Below, one piece after another: positions 1 to 9,152 of a stretch of DNA of 64,000 bases. The DNA is from Granulicella sp. (GTDB taxonomy: Bacteria; Acidobacteriota; Terriglobia; Terriglobales; Acidobacteriaceae), in contig JANXYX010000003.1 of NCBI GenBank assembly GCA_025408425.1, positions 1 through 64,000 on the forward strand, written 5' to 3'. How positions within the stretch are numbered: the stretch's first letter is position 1; each line of letters starts with the position of its first letter. Under the pieces are notes generated by a model. It made no database searches and was not told where the DNA came from. It saw only the letters and a program-made list of their open reading frames with translations. Made by a program: the position numbers and the translations under genes.

Positions 1-214
1 GATCCGCATCCCGACTCAATTTCGTCGCCGATGCGCCCGCATATTCCGCGATCTCATGGCGCGTCACGTCCGGCGCGAAGAAAGGGTCACCCAAGATGCC
101 GACGTCCACGACGAGAGTTTCGACGCCCGCACGATTGAGCCGGGTCTTGAGGAATAAGTTCTCCTCCCCCTTGGTATCCAGACTACCTGCTATTAGAACG
201 CGTCCGGGTCTCAT
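1..214 (-). CDS. Tm-1-like ATP-binding / UPF0261 family protein, N-terminal part
   Basis: Seventy-one codons are visible, read leftwards from an ATG at 212-214; the rest lies outside the window. The N-terminus has a hydrophobic first strand followed by SLDTKGEE and, after about 20 residues, VVDVGILG. This is the typical beginning of Tm-1-like ATP-binding (UPF0261) proteins, where the SLDTKGEE loop contributes to the nucleotide site. The best known relative is the tomato Tm-1 resistance protein; the bacterial members have no settled function. The gene starts 20 bp after a broken cupin gene on the same strand, so the two may once have been co-transcribed. The family assignment rests on the N-terminus only. 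Confidence 0.75.
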   Translation of the reverse strand, partial: MRPGRVLIAGSLDTKGEENLFLKTRLNRAGVETLVVDVGILGDPFFAPDVTRHEIAEYAGASATKLSRDAD

Positions 215-233
215 TTCTTCGTCTCTCCAACAC

Positions 234-563
234 TCACCACTGACGGTTGTGCGTATCGGTAATCACAGCGTGTAGCGGTTCATTGCCGATCACGATCGCC
301 TAGTGGTTGGTGTTTCTCGGAATTAGCACGCAGTCGCCCGGATGCAGGGCTACCTTGTGGTCTCCAACAATATACTCATACGATCTGAAGATTACGAAGA
401 GTAGCTTCTGGCTGCTCGGGTGCTGGTGGAGGACGTTCTATTGGCCTTCCTTGATTTCGACAATGCCAGTGTAAACACGCGACACTTACGGCAACGCGTA
501 TACCGCCCAATCTCTAAAGGCTGTTGACTGCCAGATTCTGAGCCATGAGATGCAGCGGGTCAT
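234..563 (-). pseudogene. Degenerate cupin-domain gene with three in-frame stops
   Basis: From ATG 561-563 to TGA 234-236 one frame of 110 codons keeps a cupin pattern but has three internal stops: TAA (486-488), TAG (438-440) and TAG (300-302). Between the stops it shows VYTGIVEIKEGQ, NVLHQHP (motif 1 histidines) and GDCVLIPRNTNH (motif 2: Gly, Pro, His), ending VITDTHNRQW. Both TAG codons fall where Trp would be natural (GQ-W-N and NH-W-AI), which fits single G-to-A changes; this is inference. No shift of frame is needed, so decay by nonsense mutations is likelier than sequencing indels. The intact protein would have been a small single-domain cupin. Confidence 0.7.
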
Positions 564-582
564 TTGGACGCAGGTTGACGTT

Positions 583-789
583 CTAGTCCTTCAGACCCAA
601 TGCCCGGAAGATGTTCATCGCGGGGCACCAGTTCGTAATGCCGGACTGGAAGAGGTTAAGTCCCACAAATGCCGTCAGGATGTACCAGTAAGGCGATACA
701 AAGTAAGCAAGGGCGAGAGACGCAAGGACGATGACACCAGCGAGGAGACGGACAGCGCGTTCAACGGTCATAGGGGTACTCCTTTTCAA
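583..789 (-). CDS. DUF2892 (YgaP-like) inner-membrane protein
   Basis: A 68-residue protein with two hydrophobic stretches (about residues 13-30 and 34-50) and the family's closing pattern [14 protein letters not shown]. This matches DUF2892, the membrane part of YgaP-like proteins. The Cys in NWCP is conserved in the family. Its ATG overlaps the stop of the RND pump gene in an ATGA, so it is the last gene of the TolC-adaptor-RND operon and is probably translationally coupled. Small DUF2892 proteins often accompany sulfur or metal functions, but its role here is unknown. Confidence 0.8.
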   Translation of the reverse strand: MKRSTPMTVERAVRLLAGVIVLASLALAYFVSPYWYILTAFVGLNLFQSGITNWCPAMNIFRALGLKD

Positions 790-3700
790 TTAGCAATTCG
801 TTCGGGCATATCGCTCGCCGGATGTTCGCGCTCGGCGAAATTATCGGGGGCATGAATGTGACCGGCGGTATCAGAGATGCGCTTCTGAACGAGGTAGTAA
901 AGAACAGGGACGGCGAGTCGCGACAAAATGGTTGAGGCTATTTCGCCGGCAATCAGCGAGAGTGCCAATCCTTGAAATATCGGATCAGAGAGAATGACGC
1001 TCGCACCGACGACGACTGCGGCGGCGGTCAGGAGCATGGGCCGGAACCGGACGGCTCCGGCGTCAATCACAGCTTCGGCGAGAGGCATTCCCTGTGCTCG
1101 GCGTAGCTCAATGAAATCGACGAGGATGATCGAATTGCGAACGATGATGCCCGCACCGGCGATAAAGCCAATCATCGAAGTAGCCGTAAAAAAGGCGCCG
1201 AGGATGGCGTGCGCCGGGAGAATTCCAACCAGAGTCAGAGGGATGGGGGCCATGATGACCAGGGGAACGATGAAGGAGCGGAACCAGCCGACTACGAGGA
1301 CGTAAATGAGGACAAGGACTGCCGCAAATGCCAGGCCTAGATCACGGAAGACCTCGAGTGTGATCTGCCACTCGCCGTCCCACTTCATGGAGTAGTGGTC
1401 GGTCGATTCGGGCTGCACGGAGTTGTAGCGAGTCAGTGTATAACCTGCTGGAAGTTGGAGATGATCGAGAGCGCGATTCATCTTGAAGATGGCGTACACG
1501 GGACTTTCTTCAGCACCTGAGACATCACCTGTCACGTAGACCACACTCTGCATGTTCTTGTGATAGATGCTCGGCTGCAATGTTGTCTGGTGCATTTGCG
1601 TCAGTTCTCGGAGGGAGACCAGAGTGCCATCAGCACCTTTCAGCTTGATGTTTTCAAGATCCTGCGGCGAAGACCGTTCGGCGCGTTCCATCTGCACCCG
1701 GACCGGCACCGTTTCACGAGACTGTTCGTCATGCACGAGTCCAGCTGCATCTCCCGACTCCGCAATTTGAAGAGTTCGCGCCACATCAGCTACTGCGATT
1801 CCATGCAACGCAGCTTTTGCCTCATCGACTGTAACAATGAGCTGCGGCTGAGGGTCTTCGACGTACCAATCGGCGTCGACTACACCGGGCGTTTGCTGAA
1901 AGATCTGCTTAACTTTGCGTGCGACGTCCAATTGGCCGGGGAGATCTGGCCCGTAGATCTCAGCAACCAGAGTTTGCACGACAGGTGGGCCAGGCGGCAC
2001 TTCGCTCACTTTGATGCGAGCACCGAACGGCAGAGCTAGCTTCACCAGCTCCGGTCTTATTCGCTTGGCGATCGCGTGGCTCTGCACGCTTCGCTCATCT
2101 ACTGGAAGCAGGTTCACCTGGATATCAGCCTGGTTAGGCTGGTGACGCAAGTAGTAGTGCCGGACCAATCCATTGAAGTTATAGGGTCCAGAGAGTCCAA
2201 CGTACGTTTGATAGTTTGCTACCTCCGGCTGTTGCGCCAGGTAATGTCCGAGCATCTGTGTCACCCGGGCCGTTTGTTCGAGCGTGGTTCCATCCGGCAT
2301 ATCGACGATGACCTGGAACTCGCTCTTGTTGTCGAAGGGCAACATCTTTACCTTGACCAGCTTCAGCGGGACAAGTGCAGCCGCGGCCAGCAACAGTACA
2401 ACCATCCCAATGAGGAAGAACATGCGATGGCGCGGCGAGTGAATGAGCGGCGACATGATGCGCCGGTAGAGACGTGTACTGGCGCTCTCCTCGGTGCCAT
2501 GTTTCTCCTTATGGCTCGACGTGTGTGCGAGCAGACGCAACGCAGCCCAGGGAGAGACCACAAAGGCAACAAGGAGCGAAAAGAACATGGCCGAAGAAGC
2601 GCCAACTGGAATGGGACGCATGTAGGGTCCCATCAGTCCGCGTACAAATGCCATCGGCAGGATGGCTGCGATGACCGCTATCGTCGCGAGGATGGTTGGG
2701 TTTCCCACTTCGGCGACGGCTTCGACCGCGACTTCGCTCAGGGGGCGCCCAGTGTTCTCTGGCAAGCGGAAGTGACGGACCATGTTTTCGACGACCACGA
2801 TCGCGTCATCTACCAGAATGCCGATGCTGAATATCAGCGCGAAGAGGGTAACGCGGTTTAGCGTATAGCCGTACAGATAGAACGCGGCGAGTGTGAGCCC
2901 GAGTGTCACAGGGATGGCCAGCAGAACAACTCCCGATTCGCGCCAACCAAGAAAGATGGCGATCAGCAGCGTCACGGAGAACGTGGCGAGCAGGAGATGT
3001 TCCAAAAGCTGGTCAGATTTAGCCTTTGCTGTGTCCCCGTAATTTCTGGTGGTCGTGATGTTCAGGTCGGGAGGCAGCGTTGTTTGCCGCATTCCGGCAA
3101 TTCTGGCGAGGACTGCATTGGCAATGTCGGTCGCATTCGTTCCCTTGCGCTTGGCAACCGTGATGGTCACAGCCGGGAAGTCACTGCCAACCACTACACC
3201 TGTCGTCTTGCTTCCCGCGGCTGCTCCGAACGTGACATAGTTCACAGGCTCTTCCGGACCGTCGACGACCTTTGCCACCACATCACGGAGGTAGATGGGA
3301 TGTCCGTGATCGACCCCCACAACGACCTGCTCAACATCTTCCTTGCGTTGGAAGAAATCGCCCGCATCGACCCTGAACTGCTGATTGTCCGCAGCAAACT
3401 GACCGGCTTCGACGCGAGCATTCGCGGCTTGCAGCTTTGCAACGATTGCCGCGGGCGACATGGAGTATGACGCCATGCGACTAGAACTCAGCATCACCTG
3501 CATGGTGCGTGCCTGGCCACCCAGAATGCTCGTTTCAGAGACGTCGCCCACCTGCTGGATGCTATGTTGCAGCTCTGCGGCAATAAGGCGCAGTTGATAC
3601 GAGGTGTAGTTCTTACCCCACAGTGTTAGCGAGAGAATCGGCACGTCATCAATCGAGCGCTCTTTTACCATCGGCTGCGAGGCGCCCTGCGGAAACCGAT

Positions 3701-4070
3701 CCATGTTTGAGTACAGTTTGCTGTAGACCTTTACCAAGGCATCTTCTTCTCGCGTCCCCACCAGGAAGCGGGCAATCACCAGACTTGTTCCCGGACTTGA
3801 AGTGGAGTAAACAAATTCGACTCCGGGTATCTCGCGCATCAGCTTCTCGATGGGGATCGTGACCCGCTGCTCCACCTCGCTGGGAGAAGCACCAGGCATG
3901 GATGTCGTGACGTCGAGCATCGGCACGATGATTTGGGGCTCTTCTTCGCGCGGAATCACTATGACTGCAAATACGCCTAGTACCAGAGACGCAACAATGA
4001 AGAGTGGCGTCAACTTCGAGTTGAGGAAGGCCGCGGCGATGCGGCCAGCGAGACCGGGCGAACTCTTCAC
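786..4070 (-). CDS. RND efflux pump, inner-membrane permease (AcrB/HAE superfamily)
   Basis: A protein of 1094 residues, the usual length for a proton-driven RND permease. It has an N-terminal membrane helix ending in PREEEPQI, two large periplasmic loops and two blocks of membrane helices. The proton-relay motif [13 protein letters not shown] near residue 420 carries the paired Asp of drug-type pumps rather than the single Asp of metal-type CusA/CzcA pumps. It should exchange H+ for an exported compound and work with the adaptor and TolC encoded immediately upstream. ATGA overlaps on both sides make it the third gene of four in a coupled operon. The substrate cannot be read from sequence; organic compounds are likelier than metals. 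Confidence 0.92.
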   Translation of the reverse strand: MKSSPGLAGRIAAAFLNSKLTPLFIVASLVLGVFAVIVIPREEEPQIIVPMLDVTTSMPGASPSEVEQRVTIPIEKLMREIPGVEFVYSTSSPGTSLVIARFLVGTREEDALVKVYSKLYSNMDRFPQGASQPMVKERSIDDVPILSLTLWGKNYTSYQLRLIAAELQHSIQQVGDVSETSILGGQARTMQVMLSSSRMASYSMSPAAIVAKLQAANARVEAGQFAADNQQFRVDAGDFFQRKEDVEQVVVGVDHGHPIYLRDVVAKVVDGPEEPVNYVTFGAAAGSKTTGVVVGSDFPAVTITVAKRKGTNATDIANAVLARIAGMRQTTLPPDLNITTTRNYGDTAKAKSDQLLEHLLLATFSVTLLIAIFLGWRESGVVLLAIPVTLGLTLAAFYLYGYTLNRVTLFALIFSIGILVDDAIVVVENMVRHFRLPENTGRPLSEVAVEAVAEVGNPTILATIAVIAAILPMAFVRGLMGPYMRPIPVGASSAMFFSLLVAFVVSPWAALRLLAHTSSHKEKHGTEESASTRLYRRIMSPLIHSPRHRMFFLIGMVVLLLAAAALVPLKLVKVKMLPFDNKSEFQVIVDMPDGTTLEQTARVTQMLGHYLAQQPEVANYQTYVGLSGPYNFNGLVRHYYLRHQPNQADIQVNLLPVDERSVQSHAIAKRIRPELVKLALPFGARIKVSEVPPGPPVVQTLVAEIYGPDLPGQLDVARKVKQIFQQTPGVVDADWYVEDPQPQLIVTVDEAKAALHGIAVADVARTLQIAESGDAAGLVHDEQSRETVPVRVQMERAERSSPQDLENIKLKGADGTLVSLRELTQMHQTTLQPSIYHKNMQSVVYVTGDVSGAEESPVYAIFKMNRALDHLQLPAGYTLTRYNSVQPESTDHYSMKWDGEWQITLEVFRDLGLAFAAVLVLIYVLVVGWFRSFIVPLVIMAPIPLTLVGILPAHAILGAFFTATSMIGFIAGAGIIVRNSIILVDFIELRRAQGMPLAEAVIDAGAVRFRPMLLTAAAVVVGASVILSDPIFQGLALSLIAGEIASTILSRLAVPVLYYLVQKRISDTAGHIHAPDNFAEREHPASDMPERIAN

Positions 4071-5185
4071 TGGTGCACCTCAATCTTGTTTCCGCCAAGC
4101 TCGCGATCTCCAGCAGAGAGCACGACAGTCTCTCCAGTACTAAGCCCCGATAGCACTTCGACTGCAGCGTTATGCTTTGCCCCTAGCGTTATATAGCGCA
4201 AGGAAGCAATGTGGTTGCCGTCAACTACCCAGACACCGTTCAAAGAGCCATGCGTCACCAGGGCGGACAAAGGAATGAGAAGCGCAGGGCGGCTCCCGCT
4301 CCCGATGCTGGCTGTGCCAAACATTCCGGAGCGCAAATTCGCAGCCGGAGGAAGGTCGATCTTGACGAGGAAGCTGTGGCTCGTTGGATCCGCAGCGGGA
4401 ACAATCTCCGCTATGCGCCCCATCAACTGCGGAGATGCGAGTGCCGCAACCTCAACCGAGACTGGCATCCCCTTCTGCAGGGACCGCACCAGCGACTCGT
4501 CAACAGTTGCGTTCAACTGCAGCACTCCAGCCTTCTCCACTTCCAGCAGTGGCATGCCCGGCACTGCCATCGCACCCGGATCTACGTGCCGAGCCGTAAC
4601 GACACCGGCGAACGGGGAGCTCAGCCGTGCGTAACCCGCAACTGCACCAGCCCCTGTCTCGGACGCCTTCACCGCCAGCATCTGCGAGCGTGCCGACTCC
4701 AGCCGAGCCGCCGCAGACTGCGAGCGGCGCTCCACTTCATCGAACTCCTGCGGACTAATGGTCTTGCGTTCTCGCAGCAGTTGATAGCGCTTCAGTGTGG
4801 AGGCTGCCAGCGATGCTTCGCTCTGCGCGACTTCAACCTGCTGTCCGCTGCTGGCGACCGATGCGCGGACACGTTCTACATCGGCACGCGCCTGTGCATC
4901 GTCCAGTGTCACCAACGTCTGTCCCGCGCTTACCGCATCGCCCTCACGCACAGCGACTGAAGTCACCCGTCCCATCACCTGCGCAGAGATCACTGCCGAC
5001 TCCCTGGCATGAACCGTGCCCACGACATCCATGGTGTTCGGTGTCTGTTCCACCTGCGCATGGCCGACGGAAAGGCCGCTCATAACAGGTGGCGCAGCAG
5101 CTTCGTGACTCTTATTGGTGCATCCGGTCAACACCAGAGCCGTGGCTGCGAAAAGAACTACAAAGGTGTTATTGAATCCATTCAT
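4067..5185 (-). CDS. RND efflux periplasmic adaptor (membrane fusion protein)
   Basis: A 372-residue adaptor. The N-terminus is a lipoprotein signal ([11 protein letters not shown], Cys near residue 22). A barrel-sandwich (lipoyl-like) half, [19 protein letters not shown], is followed by an alpha-helical hairpin at roughly residues 100-165 and the second half with [16 protein letters not shown] beta-barrel and membrane-proximal domain complete it. It should be anchored to the inner membrane and bridge the RND permease and the TolC channel. It overlaps both neighbouring genes by 4 bp, which indicates coupled translation and a fixed stoichiometry. Confidence 0.9.
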   Translation of the reverse strand: MNGFNNTFVVLFAATALVLTGCTNKSHEAAAPPVMSGLSVGHAQVEQTPNTMDVVGTVHARESAVISAQVMGRVTSVAVREGDAVSAGQTLVTLDDAQARADVERVRASVASSGQQVEVAQSEASLAASTLKRYQLLRERKTISPQEFDEVERRSQSAAARLESARSQMLAVKASETGAGAVAGYARLSSPFAGVVTARHVDPGAMAVPGMPLLEVEKAGVLQLNATVDESLVRSLQKGMPVSVEVAALASPQLMGRIAEIVPAADPTSHSFLVKIDLPPAANLRSGMFGTASIGSGSRPALLIPLSALVTHGSLNGVWVVDGNHIASLRYITLGAKHNAAVEVLSGLSTGETVVLSAGDRELGGNKIEVHQ

Positions 5186-6549
5186 TGGAGGTCCCCTACG
5201 CTGCCCTGATTCAACGTTCCGATCGCAAATTTGAGGTTTGCGTAAGTCAAAGTGTCACGAGACACAGCCTGCCAGTAATTAGCCCGGCTTTGTCGCTGAG
5301 CGTCTTCCACCCGAAGCAGATCCGTCATGGTGGCGAGTCCAGCCTCATATCGGTCCTTCAGAATTCGTAGACTCTCATCAGCCTGAGAGGTTGAAGCGCG
5401 TGCCACCACCAGCATCTGTTGCGCGGCCTGGTGTTCGTAGTAGGCCCGCGTCACCTCCAGTCGTATCTCTTGGTCGGCTGACGCAGTGGCTGCTTCAGCC
5501 CGCCGCAGTCCTACCTTTGCTGTCATGAGCCCCTCGCGCTTTGCTATGGGGAAAATATCCATCCGCAACTCCACACCGGCAACCCAGTTATTTCCGCCCG
5601 ACCCGGTCAGAGATTCGCGGTCCGCCTCCCACGTGCCGTAGGTGTTGATCTGGGGGCCAAACGCAGCCTTGGCTGACTGTACCGCCGCACTCTGCGCGTC
5701 GCGCTGCAACGCCAGACTCTGGCGATCTGGCCTCGACTTCACCGCGGATGCAACTGCCTCGGAAAGTGGTATTGGGGTTAACTCCCGTTCGGCTAGCGGT
5801 TGCAACTTTCGTTGCTCGGAAGGAATAGCCACGCCCATTGCACCTTCCAGCTCGGCCCACGCAATCTGGACTCGTCCCTGAGCCGCAATCAGGTCCTGTT
5901 GCCGCTGGGCCAGATTCACGTCAGCAGTCAACTTGTCGGCGTCGATTGCGAGGCCAGCCTCAACTCGATTAGCACTGGACGACTGGAGCACCGTTGCTGT
6001 CTCCACATCCTGTTCATTCACCTCAACCTGTCGCATCGCAAACAAGACCGACTCATAGGCCGCGACGGTGCGATAGATGATCGCCTGGTCGGAGCGTGTG
6101 GCCCCGGCAGATGAACTCTTCCCCAATAGATCCATGCGCCGAATTTCAAACTGCGTGTGCCACGAATCGAACGCCATCCAGTTGCCAAGGAGACTCGTGG
6201 CGAAATTATTGATCGGCAACGGACGATTCAAGTTGTTGAGCGCAAAATCGTTCAGCGCAAATCTCTGTTGCCTCAGCCGTGTTCCAAACACGTAAACGGG
6301 ATCGTTGCCACGAGTGATGGCTTCTTTGAACGACAGATTCGGCAGCAAAACTATCCGCGCCATTCGAGACTCGGATCGGGTTGCATCGACTTCTGCCCGC
6401 GAGATCTCACGGGCAGGGTTTTTGTCCAAAGAAAGGGCTACGGCTTCTTGCAGCGTCAGCGGAGAACTCTGTTGCGCATGGCCTGCTTGCCATGAAACAG
6501 CCAAGAGTACGCTGAGAAGGCTTAATCGGACGTGCTGGGTCGTTCGCAT
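5182..6549 (-). CDS. TolC-family outer-membrane efflux channel
   Basis: About 455 residues from the ATG at 6547-6549. An upstream in-frame ATG would add 30 residues, but the inner one is preferred because it follows GGAGAAAG and begins a clear signal peptide (MRTTQHVRLSLLSVLLAV, cleavage near GHAQ). The body has the two-repeat, helix-rich OEP organisation, with SLDKNPAREISRAEVDATRSE in the first repeat and a second repeat in the last third (YEAGLATMTDLLRVEDAQ). It is the first gene of the TolC-adaptor-RND-DUF2892 operon, so it is the outer-membrane exit duct of that pump. Confidence 0.88.
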   Translation of the reverse strand: MRTTQHVRLSLLSVLLAVSWQAGHAQQSSPLTLQEAVALSLDKNPAREISRAEVDATRSESRMARIVLLPNLSFKEAITRGNDPVYVFGTRLRQQRFALNDFALNNLNRPLPINNFATSLLGNWMAFDSWHTQFEIRRMDLLGKSSSAGATRSDQAIIYRTVAAYESVLFAMRQVEVNEQDVETATVLQSSSANRVEAGLAIDADKLTADVNLAQRQQDLIAAQGRVQIAWAELEGAMGVAIPSEQRKLQPLAERELTPIPLSEAVASAVKSRPDRQSLALQRDAQSAAVQSAKAAFGPQINTYGTWEADRESLTGSGGNNWVAGVELRMDIFPIAKREGLMTAKVGLRRAEAATASADQEIRLEVTRAYYEHQAAQQMLVVARASTSQADESLRILKDRYEAGLATMTDLLRVEDAQRQSRANYWQAVSRDTLTYANLKFAIGTLNQGSVGDLQ

Positions 6550-6696
6550 CTTTCTCCAGTTGCACCGGCGTATCAAGGTATCAATACTCCCCGACACCCA
6601 TTTGGGGCGGTGATAGCTGTCACGCACGCTGCGATACATCTTCAGAGACGCCCTTCGAGCGCTCTCAATAGAAGAAAGACATGGAATTGGGAATCG

Positions 6697-7611
6697 TTAC
6701 AAGATGGCAGAACTTTTTTGCGTAACTGGATGGTCAAGCATGCGTAGATACTCCCGCGTCAGCGCTGAACGCAGTCTGGGCGCAATCTCCGGATCGCAAC
6801 CAACATCCAGCTTGCGGCAACGATCGATCGCATGGCGAAGATCGCCAATAAAAGCAATACAGGCCGGACAGGCCTCGATATGCTCGCGCATCTCCTGGCA
6901 ACTGCTAACTTCCATCCTGTCATCGAGATACTCAGAGAGGTTGGCGAAGATATCTCGGCACTGCTGTGGACGTCGGGAAGTGTCATCCGCCTTGGCCCTA
7001 CGACTTCGCGGTTTCTTGCGTTTCGGCTCCGTCACCAGTGGTTTGACAAGTGACATCAACTTGCGTACATAAAGACGCGCACGATGCAACCGGACTCTCA
7101 CAGTTCCGGGCCGAAGATCCAGAATCTGGGCAATTTGATCCGTATCGAGATCCTCCACGTCGTGCAGAACCAGCACAATACGATATTCCGGTGGAACCGA
7201 CAGAATTGCTTTGTGAATCAGTTGATTCTGCTCACCCCGCAGGACTTCGGTCTCCGGATTAGCTCCAGCACCCTGAAGGATCAAACCCAGCTCTGTCTCG
7301 TCCGGCATTAGTTCTTCCAGCGATAAAGTCTGCTTCGGAGCATGTACGGTCTTCCGGCGCATCCGCCAGCAACGGTTCCTCGTCACCTTATAGAGCCACA
7401 CCGCCAGCGCCCTCGAGTCGCCGATCTTCGCTAAATGCGGCAACGAGCCCACAAGCACATCCTGCATCGTATCTTCGGCGTCTTCGGTATGGCCGCACAC
7501 CTTCATGCTGAAGGAGTACACCGTGTTTTGCAGCAGACCAATAGCCTCGTTCACAGATGCTGTGTCGCCGCTACGTAACAGCCTGACTGCCTCAATCAAT
7601 TCTGGACGCAT
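6697..7611 (-). CDS. ECF sigma factor with C-terminal zinc-finger (zf-HC2-like) domain
   Basis: A 304-residue protein. Residues 10-90 are sigma-70 region 2 (QNTVYSFSMKVCGHTEDAEDTMQD). Residues 130-185 are region 4 (SVPPEYRIVLVLHDVEDLDTDQ, with the helix-turn-helix through RVRLHRAR). A basic linker of Lys/Arg follows, and the tail (about 215-260) holds HIEACPAC, the H-x3-C-x2-C zinc motif of anti-sigma factors. Ordinary ECF factors are about 180-200 residues, so sigma and anti-sigma-like modules are joined here. It lies 148 bp upstream of the TolC gene in the same orientation and is a likely regulator of that efflux operon, which is inference from position. No separate anti-sigma gene is present. 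Confidence 0.85.
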   Translation of the reverse strand: MRPELIEAVRLLRSGDTASVNEAIGLLQNTVYSFSMKVCGHTEDAEDTMQDVLVGSLPHLAKIGDSRALAVWLYKVTRNRCWRMRRKTVHAPKQTLSLEELMPDETELGLILQGAGANPETEVLRGEQNQLIHKAILSVPPEYRIVLVLHDVEDLDTDQIAQILDLRPGTVRVRLHRARLYVRKLMSLVKPLVTEPKRKKPRSRRAKADDTSRRPQQCRDIFANLSEYLDDRMEVSSCQEMREHIEACPACIAFIGDLRHAIDRCRKLDVGCDPEIAPRLRSALTREYLRMLDHPVTQKSSAIL

Positions 7612-8045
7612 CTAGTAGCCGGGCCTCCGGCCTAAATCACCGATAACAGCATTCTACGGCGTCTCCATGTGAACTGAATAACGGGTTGTCACTTCTGCTA
7701 TTTGAGGGGTCCGACTCGCATCGAGCGGCACTAGATAAAGGATACTCGTCGTTATTCAGAGGCAACGGTATCCATGTTCGATCAATGATCTAGATTTTGC
7801 CTCGCAATTCGAGTCGGCAGGAGCAATCGAATTGCGAATCATACGTCAGCTACCAACTGCAGCGCCCATCGGCTCTGCCTTGCGGAGGCGGCAGAGGGTT
7901 GCGAAGATTGGTTAGACGGCAACCGAATACGGATCTGACAAGATGATTCCAGGCTTCTATGAAGACCAAGCTAGATGCATTCATCACTGACTTAGCTGCG
8001 TTGCGTAACAGTTTAACTTGCTTCAGCATTTATTCCCGGCACCGT
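7612..8045. other. Intergenic region, no gene seen
   Basis: This 434-bp stretch separates the ECF sigma gene from the AI-2E gene, both on the minus strand. No reading frame with protein-like composition was found in it. Its one clear structure is a perfect 11-bp inverted repeat at 7802-7837. The promoter of the sigma gene does not lie here in reading direction except at its left end (just right of 7611); no convincing -35/-10 pair was recognised there. Confidence 0.6.
7802..7837. repeat. Perfect 11-bp inverted repeat (hairpin) in intergenic DNA
   Basis: TCGCAATTCGA at 7802-7812 is mirrored by TCGAATTGCGA at 7827-7837 with a 14-nt loop. All 11 pairs match. It is not followed by a T-run on either strand, so it is not a standard intrinsic terminator. 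Each arm contains the self-complementary core GAATTC-like sequence AATT. It could be a regulator site, a transcript-stabilising hairpin or a copy of a dispersed repeat; no second copy was noticed in this window. Confidence 0.5.
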
Positions 8046-9152
8046 CTAACCGCTCGAATCTCCCACACCTTTACTCATTACATTCAGTCTCTCTCGCCAG
8101 AGAGAGAGAAGTGATTGAGCTATCGCTAAAACGATAGGGCCAAGGACTAGGCCAGTTATTCCAAACAGCAATATCCCTCCTAAGATAGAAAGAAATACTG
8201 GCGCTGCGTGGAGTCGCAGCTGTGTGCCTACCAGAACCGGATAAAGGATATTATCCAACGTGCTGATAACGAGGGTCCCGACGGCCATCAATAGCCCGGC
8301 TTGTACCCAGTGATGCATGATGGCCAGGTAAATGGCGATGGGAACCCATACAATAAATGCGCCGAACGATGGCAACATCGCGAAGATCACCGTAGCCACA
8401 CCCAGTAGAGATGCACCCGATACTCCGAGGCTCGCGAACGTAATTCCTGCTGCAAGTCCTTGAATTAAGGCAACTAGAATGTGGCCCAAAACCGTCGCCC
8501 GAACTGTGTTGACGAGACGTGATAACAGGCGGTCAGTTTCTTTATTGCTCAGTGGAACAATCGATCGAAGAAGTGCGATTCCCAAATTTCCGTCACGATA
8601 GAGAAAGAAGAGCAGAAACAACATGACGAGGATCTGAGTTACAGCATTGACCGATCCGCCTAGAACAGTGCCAAGTCTTGCTGCGATGAAGCCGGCACTT
8701 TTATCGAATGCCTGACTGATGCTGATGTTGTCCATCGAGTACCGAAGCATGGTGGAGAAACGCGGCGATTGATCAAGAAAGTTCTGGATTGCTCGTTCGA
8801 CGGCTCCACTTTGCACGGCTCGTGCTGCCGAGAGAATACGGTATCCGAGGCTCTGAGCTAAGAAGAAGGTGGGGCCTATGATGCCGAGGCTAACCAGTGA
8901 CACGCTGGTACTGGCAGCGAGCGTCTTGTACTTTAGTCTTGCTGTAATCCACTGGTGGGGACGTTGAGTCACGATCGCTAGAACTACCGCTCCCGTGATA
9001 GCAGGCAGGAATGGCAGAAGCATGAAGAAACAGAGGAATACCGCACCCATCGTAATAAGGAAAAGAGTCAAACTCTTCCAACTAAAACCACTTCCTTCTG
9101 GCTGAGGACAGGCTGTATCCATTTCGAACTCCGCAATAGTGTCTTGCTTCAT
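8046..9152 (-). CDS. AI-2E family transporter (PerM/YhhT-like membrane protein)
   Basis: A 368-residue polytopic membrane protein with an early pair of helices (LTLFLITMGAVFLCFFMLLPFLPA), a central soluble region at about residues 110-160, and a second group of helices. The end carries the family's late pattern LLFGITGLVLGPIVLAI. AI-2E family members include quorum-signal exporters and Na+/H+ antiporters, so substrate assignment is unsafe. Its start overlaps the stop of the P-type ATPase in an ATGA, making the two a coupled unit. That pairing hints at ion traffic more than signalling, but this is inference. Confidence 0.85.
   Translation of the reverse strand: MKQDTIAEFEMDTACPQPEGSGFSWKSLTLFLITMGAVFLCFFMLLPFLPAITGAVVLAIVTQRPHQWITARLKYKTLAASTSVSLVSLGIIGPTFFLAQSLGYRILSAARAVQSGAVERAIQNFLDQSPRFSTMLRYSMDNISISQAFDKSAGFIAARLGTVLGGSVNAVTQILVMLFLLFFLYRDGNLGIALLRSIVPLSNKETDRLLSRLVNTVRATVLGHILVALIQGLAAGITFASLGVSGASLLGVATVIFAMLPSFGAFIVWVPIAIYLAIMHHWVQAGLLMAVGTLVISTLDNILYPVLVGTQLRLHAAPVFLSILGGILLFGITGLVLGPIVLAIAQSLLSLWRERLNVMSKGVGDSSG

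Noticed and set aside
2076-2861. Plus-strand open frame of 261 codons opposite the RND pump gene
   Set aside because: No family features; the minus-strand frame carries full-length RND motifs.
7044-7057. TGACAAG directly followed by TGACATC, similar to the regulator boxes
   Set aside because: It lies inside the sigma-factor coding sequence and the spacing is 7 bp instead of 11.
7910-8051. Inverted repeat GGTTAGACGG (7910-7919) and CCGTCTAACC (8042-8051)
   Set aside because: The arms are 122 bp apart, the second overlaps the stop of the AI-2E gene, and a 10-bp match over this span is not strongly unexpected.
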